Assembly: GCA_011391115.1 (NCBI GenBank) | Contig: JAABRC010000092.1 | Location: 1 to 7,407, forward strand | Source: Candidatus Egaibacter danicus | GTDB lineage: Bacteria; Pseudomonadota; Gammaproteobacteria; Burkholderiales; Burkholderiaceae | Direction: 5' to 3' | Length of the DNA stretch: 7,407 bases | Part shown: positions 5,965 to 7,407 of the stretch, one piece after another | Numbering within the stretch: the stretch's first letter is position 1 | Layout: each line of letters starts with the position of its first letter | The notes under the pieces: model-generated | The model's database searches: none | The model's input: only the letters and a program-made list of their open reading frames with translations | What the model was told of the DNA's origin: nothing | Made by a program: the position numbers and the translations under genes

Positions 5965-7160
5965 TATTGCCGACTCCTTGCCCCAACTGGAGGACGCACA
6001 TTTGCGGGCGCCTGAAGCCGCATCTCGGTCTTCATCGCAACATTGGGCGAACCTTCCGGGGGCAGATCGGCCAGTCCAACTTCCGTGAAGTTGTAGAGGC
6101 AGCGGAAATCAACAGTCCAGTTCGATGGCAGCCTTTCAAAATCGCCCGACTCCCGGTCATTGGGCGTGCTGGGCGGGGGCGACAGCGTGCCGCTGGTGCC
6201 CGAGAACTGGAACAACAGTCCCAAGCTGGCGGGAGCAGCACCGCCTGCGCGGAAAATGCGGTTCCAGTTGTACTGCTCGCGAATCATGCTGTGACCCAGG
6301 CGATATGCGGCCACCGAAAATTCGATCGGCATGGTAGGCATATTCGCTGGTGTTGAATCCTTCTCGAAAAACTTGCGACCGTTAGCAAACACATCACTGA
6401 CGATGGCTGGATCAACCAGACGCGGCAGGAAGTCTGTCCTGATCATCCACTGATAGTGCTTCACCACGAGCTCGCGCGCCTTGTCAAAAAGATCTGCGCT
6501 GGGTGTGCTTGGAGCGATCTGATCCACCACCCGGTTGTGGAAGCGGATCAACGCCAGATGGGTTTGCGCAACGATCAGGTTCTCGTCATTTCGGTGATCC
6601 GGAATCAGCGCCACCCGGCGCTCAACCTTCAGGGAGCCCTGACCCACGCGCGGCAGATCGTAGCCGTCACGTAGCCCCAGTGTGACGCCGGGGTTGAGCA
6701 AATCAGGCGATGGCGCCGTCGTCCCAATCTTGATACGGATGCCATCGCTGTAGAACTTGCTGTCCTCGGCATCGGCCGGTCCGCGACCATACATGCAATC
6801 AAGGTCCAGCGCGGGAGAGCGCCCCTGCAGCAGCTCTTCAATGGTGACGGCACTACCCAATGCCATGGCCGTACGGTCCATGGTGAGATCATGGTCAATG
6901 AGCTGGCCAAGATACGTAAACCCTGCTGGGATGGTGGGACCGGATGAGTCTGGTCCCGGTGAATCGGGCATGGCTTTGGCCAAACCGCTGACAGTGGCCT
7001 TGTCAACCGCCGACCCCTTGGGCCCCATGCGCGAGAAACGAAACTTGCGCATCTCGGGTACGTCACCAGGCATGGGATCAGTGACCGGTTTTCCCCTGGA
7101 ATCACAGTAAAGCATTCCCTCACCGACCACGTAGTAGTTGTATCGTATATGCCGCTTCAT
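5736..7160 (-). CDS. Animal-haem-peroxidase family protein, C-terminally truncated
   Basis: A 474-residue frame whose first ~380 residues belong to the animal (myeloperoxidase-like) haem peroxidase superfamily, which oxidises substrates with H2O2. The distal-site motif is LGQLIDHDLTMD with Gln86, Asp89, distal His90 and calcium-type Asp91. Catalytic Arg190 and Glu193 are in DHRNDENL with the same 3-residue spacing as in myeloperoxidase. Proximal haem-ligand His290 is in AAYRLGHSMIREQYN. No signal peptide is evident. The start at 7160 follows a near-perfect GGAGGTG site 4 nt upstream; a further in-frame ATG at 7235 is unsupported. After about residue 382 (SPNVAMKTEMRL) family similarity ends, and the frame runs by chance through the antisense of arsC to a TAG at 5736-5738. 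Homologues usually continue roughly another 100-150 residues, including the Asn that bonds the proximal His. I infer a 3'-truncated, probably inactive gene with no link to arsenic. Confidence 0.75.
   Translation of the reverse strand: MKRHIRYNYYVVGEGMLYCDSRGKPVTDPMPGDVPEMRKFRFSRMGPKGSAVDKATVSGLAKAMPDSPGPDSSGPTIPAGFTYLGQLIDHDLTMDRTAMALGSAVTIEELLQGRSPALDLDCMYGRGPADAEDSKFYSDGIRIKIGTTAPSPDLLNPGVTLGLRDGYDLPRVGQGSLKVERRVALIPDHRNDENLIVAQTHLALIRFHNRVVDQIAPSTPSADLFDKARELVVKHYQWMIRTDFLPRLVDPAIVSDVFANGRKFFEKDSTPANMPTMPIEFSVAAYRLGHSMIREQYNWNRIFRAGGAAPASLGLLFQFSGTSGTLSPPPSTPNDRESGDFERLPSNWTVDFRCLYNFTEVGLADLPPEGSPNVAMKTEMRLQAPANVRPPVGARSRQYQIRLPCALMTTSPSSLANAPCCGWGRISSTRSDGRHRRTPSGVTTMGRLIRIGWASMQSSNSSSVHFGFLRSSVE
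5942..6088 (+). pseudogene. Probable 5' fragment of arsH, truncated
   Basis: ATG 5942 lies inside the end of the glutaredoxin-type arsC, in the +1 frame relative to it, with 23 bp of overlap. It opens MHKASVSDIADSLPQLEDAH and continues LRAPEAA. The stretch LPQLEDAHLRAPE resembles the start of ArsH flavoproteins, which typically open with LP-N/Q-(I/L)-D-x-A-x-F/L-x-x-P. ArsH is an NADPH:FMN-dependent oxidoreductase implicated in oxidising trivalent organoarsenicals, and commonly ends ars operons. From about 6022 the frame becomes low-complexity (SRSSSQHW) and stops at 6086-6088, and this DNA is read on the other strand as peroxidase. No ArsH core (GSLRERSYS region) occurs downstream. I infer that arsH was deleted at this point. 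The identification rests on a short N-terminal resemblance from memory. Confidence 0.45.
6008..6035. other. Rearrangement breakpoint between the ars operon and the peroxidase gene
   Basis: To the left, plus-strand sequence resembles the start of arsH up to about 6022. To the right, minus-strand sequence is recognisable peroxidase down to about 6015-6035 (SPNVAMKTEMRL). Both genes lose family resemblance within the same ~25 bases, so two sequences appear to have been joined here. No insertion-sequence end, target duplication or attachment site is visible. A deletion in the genome and an assembly error both fit. Confidence 0.45.
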
Positions 7161-7163
7161 GTT

Positions 7164-7192
7164 GCACCTCCATCTGTTGAACAAGGAGGCAC
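7164..7192 (-). promoter_or_regulatory. Hairpin sequestering the peroxidase Shine-Dalgarno
   Basis: In the minus-strand transcript, GUGCCUCC (plus 7185-7192) can pair over 8 bp, with two wobble pairs, to GGAGGUGC (plus 7164-7171), which contains the Shine-Dalgarno. The loop has 13 nt and the ATG lies 3 nt beyond the stem. The two wobble pairs work only in minus-strand RNA; on the plus strand the same positions would be C-A mismatches. This suggests translational control (masked ribosome-binding site), though it is not proof. Confidence 0.4.
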
Positions 7193-7215
7193 AAAGGTGG
7201 GCGTCTGCCCTTTGT
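7191..7215. repeat. Inverted repeat in the peroxidase leader
   Basis: ACAAA (7191-7195) and TTTGT (7211-7215) flank GGGC (7199-7202) and GCCC (7207-7210) around GTCT, giving a two-part hairpin with a bulge. An alternative pairs ACAAAGG (7191-7197) with CCTTTGT (7209-7215). It touches the 5' arm of the SD-masking hairpin at 7191-7192, so the two structures compete by two bases. It may be a leader hairpin or a protein-binding dyad. Confidence 0.35.
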
Positions 7216-7273
7216 TTGTCGCCATCCAATTGCATGAGGGCGACCCCGCTTTTCAGCGAGAAATTGTGAGTTT

Positions 7274-7303
7274 TTGTAACCCGCTATTTTCTAAAGGTAT
7301 GAT
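7274..7303 (+). promoter_or_regulatory. Sigma70-like promoter for the dehydrogenase gene
   Basis: TTGTAA (7274-7279) and TATGAT (7298-7303) are separated by 18 bp. The -10 differs from the TATAAT consensus at one base and the -35 matches at four of six. It would start transcription near 7310, giving a leader of about 40 nt before ATG 7348. Confidence 0.5.
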
Positions 7304-7347
7304 GATTGATCAGTTCACTTGCAACCGGTCACCAGGAGACTTTTGTC

Positions 7348-7407
7348 ATGAAACATATTGGATTCATCGGTGCATCCGGCCTGATGGGCCACGGCATGGC
7401 CAGGAAC
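7348..7407 (+). CDS. NAD(P)-dependent beta-hydroxyacid dehydrogenase-like protein, 5' end only
   Basis: Only 20 residues are in the window. They form an N-terminal dinucleotide-binding turn (HIGFIGASGLMGHGMARN), typical of the 6-phosphogluconate / 3-hydroxyisobutyrate dehydrogenase family, whose usual form is GFIGLGxMGxxMAxN. Start ATG 7348 has AGGAGA at 7334-7339 at good spacing and a promoter upstream. The extra residue (GASGLMG instead of GLGLMG) marks a subgroup I have seen annotated as NAD(P)-dependent oxidoreductase. The substrate cannot be judged from this fragment. It is divergent from the peroxidase and unrelated to the ars operon. Confidence 0.75.
   Translation, partial: MKHIGFIGASGLMGHGMARN

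Noticed and set aside
5766..6356. 196-residue plus-strand frame after arsC
   Set aside because: It overlaps arsC in another frame and runs antisense to the peroxidase; Arg/Pro-rich with no family signature.
1..7407. CRISPR array, tRNA/rRNA, insertion sequence or phage attachment site
   Set aside because: No regularly spaced repeats, no cloverleaf or rRNA-like segment, no transposase motif and no terminal inverted repeats with target duplications were seen, including at the two breakpoints.

Overview
The window looks like chromosomal DNA of a beta-proteobacterium, most likely family Comamonadaceae (Rhodoferax/Polaromonas/Acidovorax-like). This rests on GC-rich wobble positions, the style of the proteins, and an intergenic repeat built on GCTAT..ATAGC that resembles one common in that family. 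No database search was possible, so the taxonomic placement is an inference.

Layout. (1) Positions 1-1033 hold the 3' end of a GGDEF-EAL cyclic-di-GMP gene with a complete EAL domain. Its 5' end is cut near position 64-72, where it abuts a short coding-like stretch in another frame. (2) Positions 1034-1242 are intergenic: a repeat element, a possible terminator, and an AT-rich promoter/operator region with inverted repeats. (3) Positions 1243-5964 are a compact six-gene arsenic-resistance operon on the plus strand: ArsJ-type GAPDH, arsJ, arsR, thioredoxin-type arsC, ACR3 arsenite permease and glutaredoxin-type arsC. (4) At 5942 a seventh reading frame opens that looks like the first ~27 codons of arsH. 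It is lost at about 6010-6030, where a convergent animal-haem-peroxidase gene (minus strand, start 7160) is also cut, at its 3' end. (5) Positions 7161-7347 are a divergent intergenic region with a possible SD-masking hairpin for the peroxidase and a sigma70-like promoter for the next gene. (6) From 7348 an NAD(P)-dependent beta-hydroxyacid dehydrogenase-like gene begins and runs off the window.

How the genes work together. The operon encodes two different answers to arsenate. In the first, GAPDH incorporates arsenate into 1-arseno-3-phosphoglycerate, which ArsJ exports without reduction. In the second, arsenate is reduced to arsenite by one of two unrelated reductases (thioredoxin- or glutaredoxin-coupled) and exported by ACR3. 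ArsR, encoded third and overlapping arsJ by ATGA, presumably represses the whole unit through the repeats upstream of the GAPDH gene. A lost arsH would have added an organoarsenical/quinone-reducing flavoprotein.

The individual gene families are known. The less ordinary signals are the two breakpoints (about 64-72 and 6010-6030), the combination of both arsenate routes with two reductase types in one operon, and the possible RNA structure over the peroxidase ribosome-binding site.
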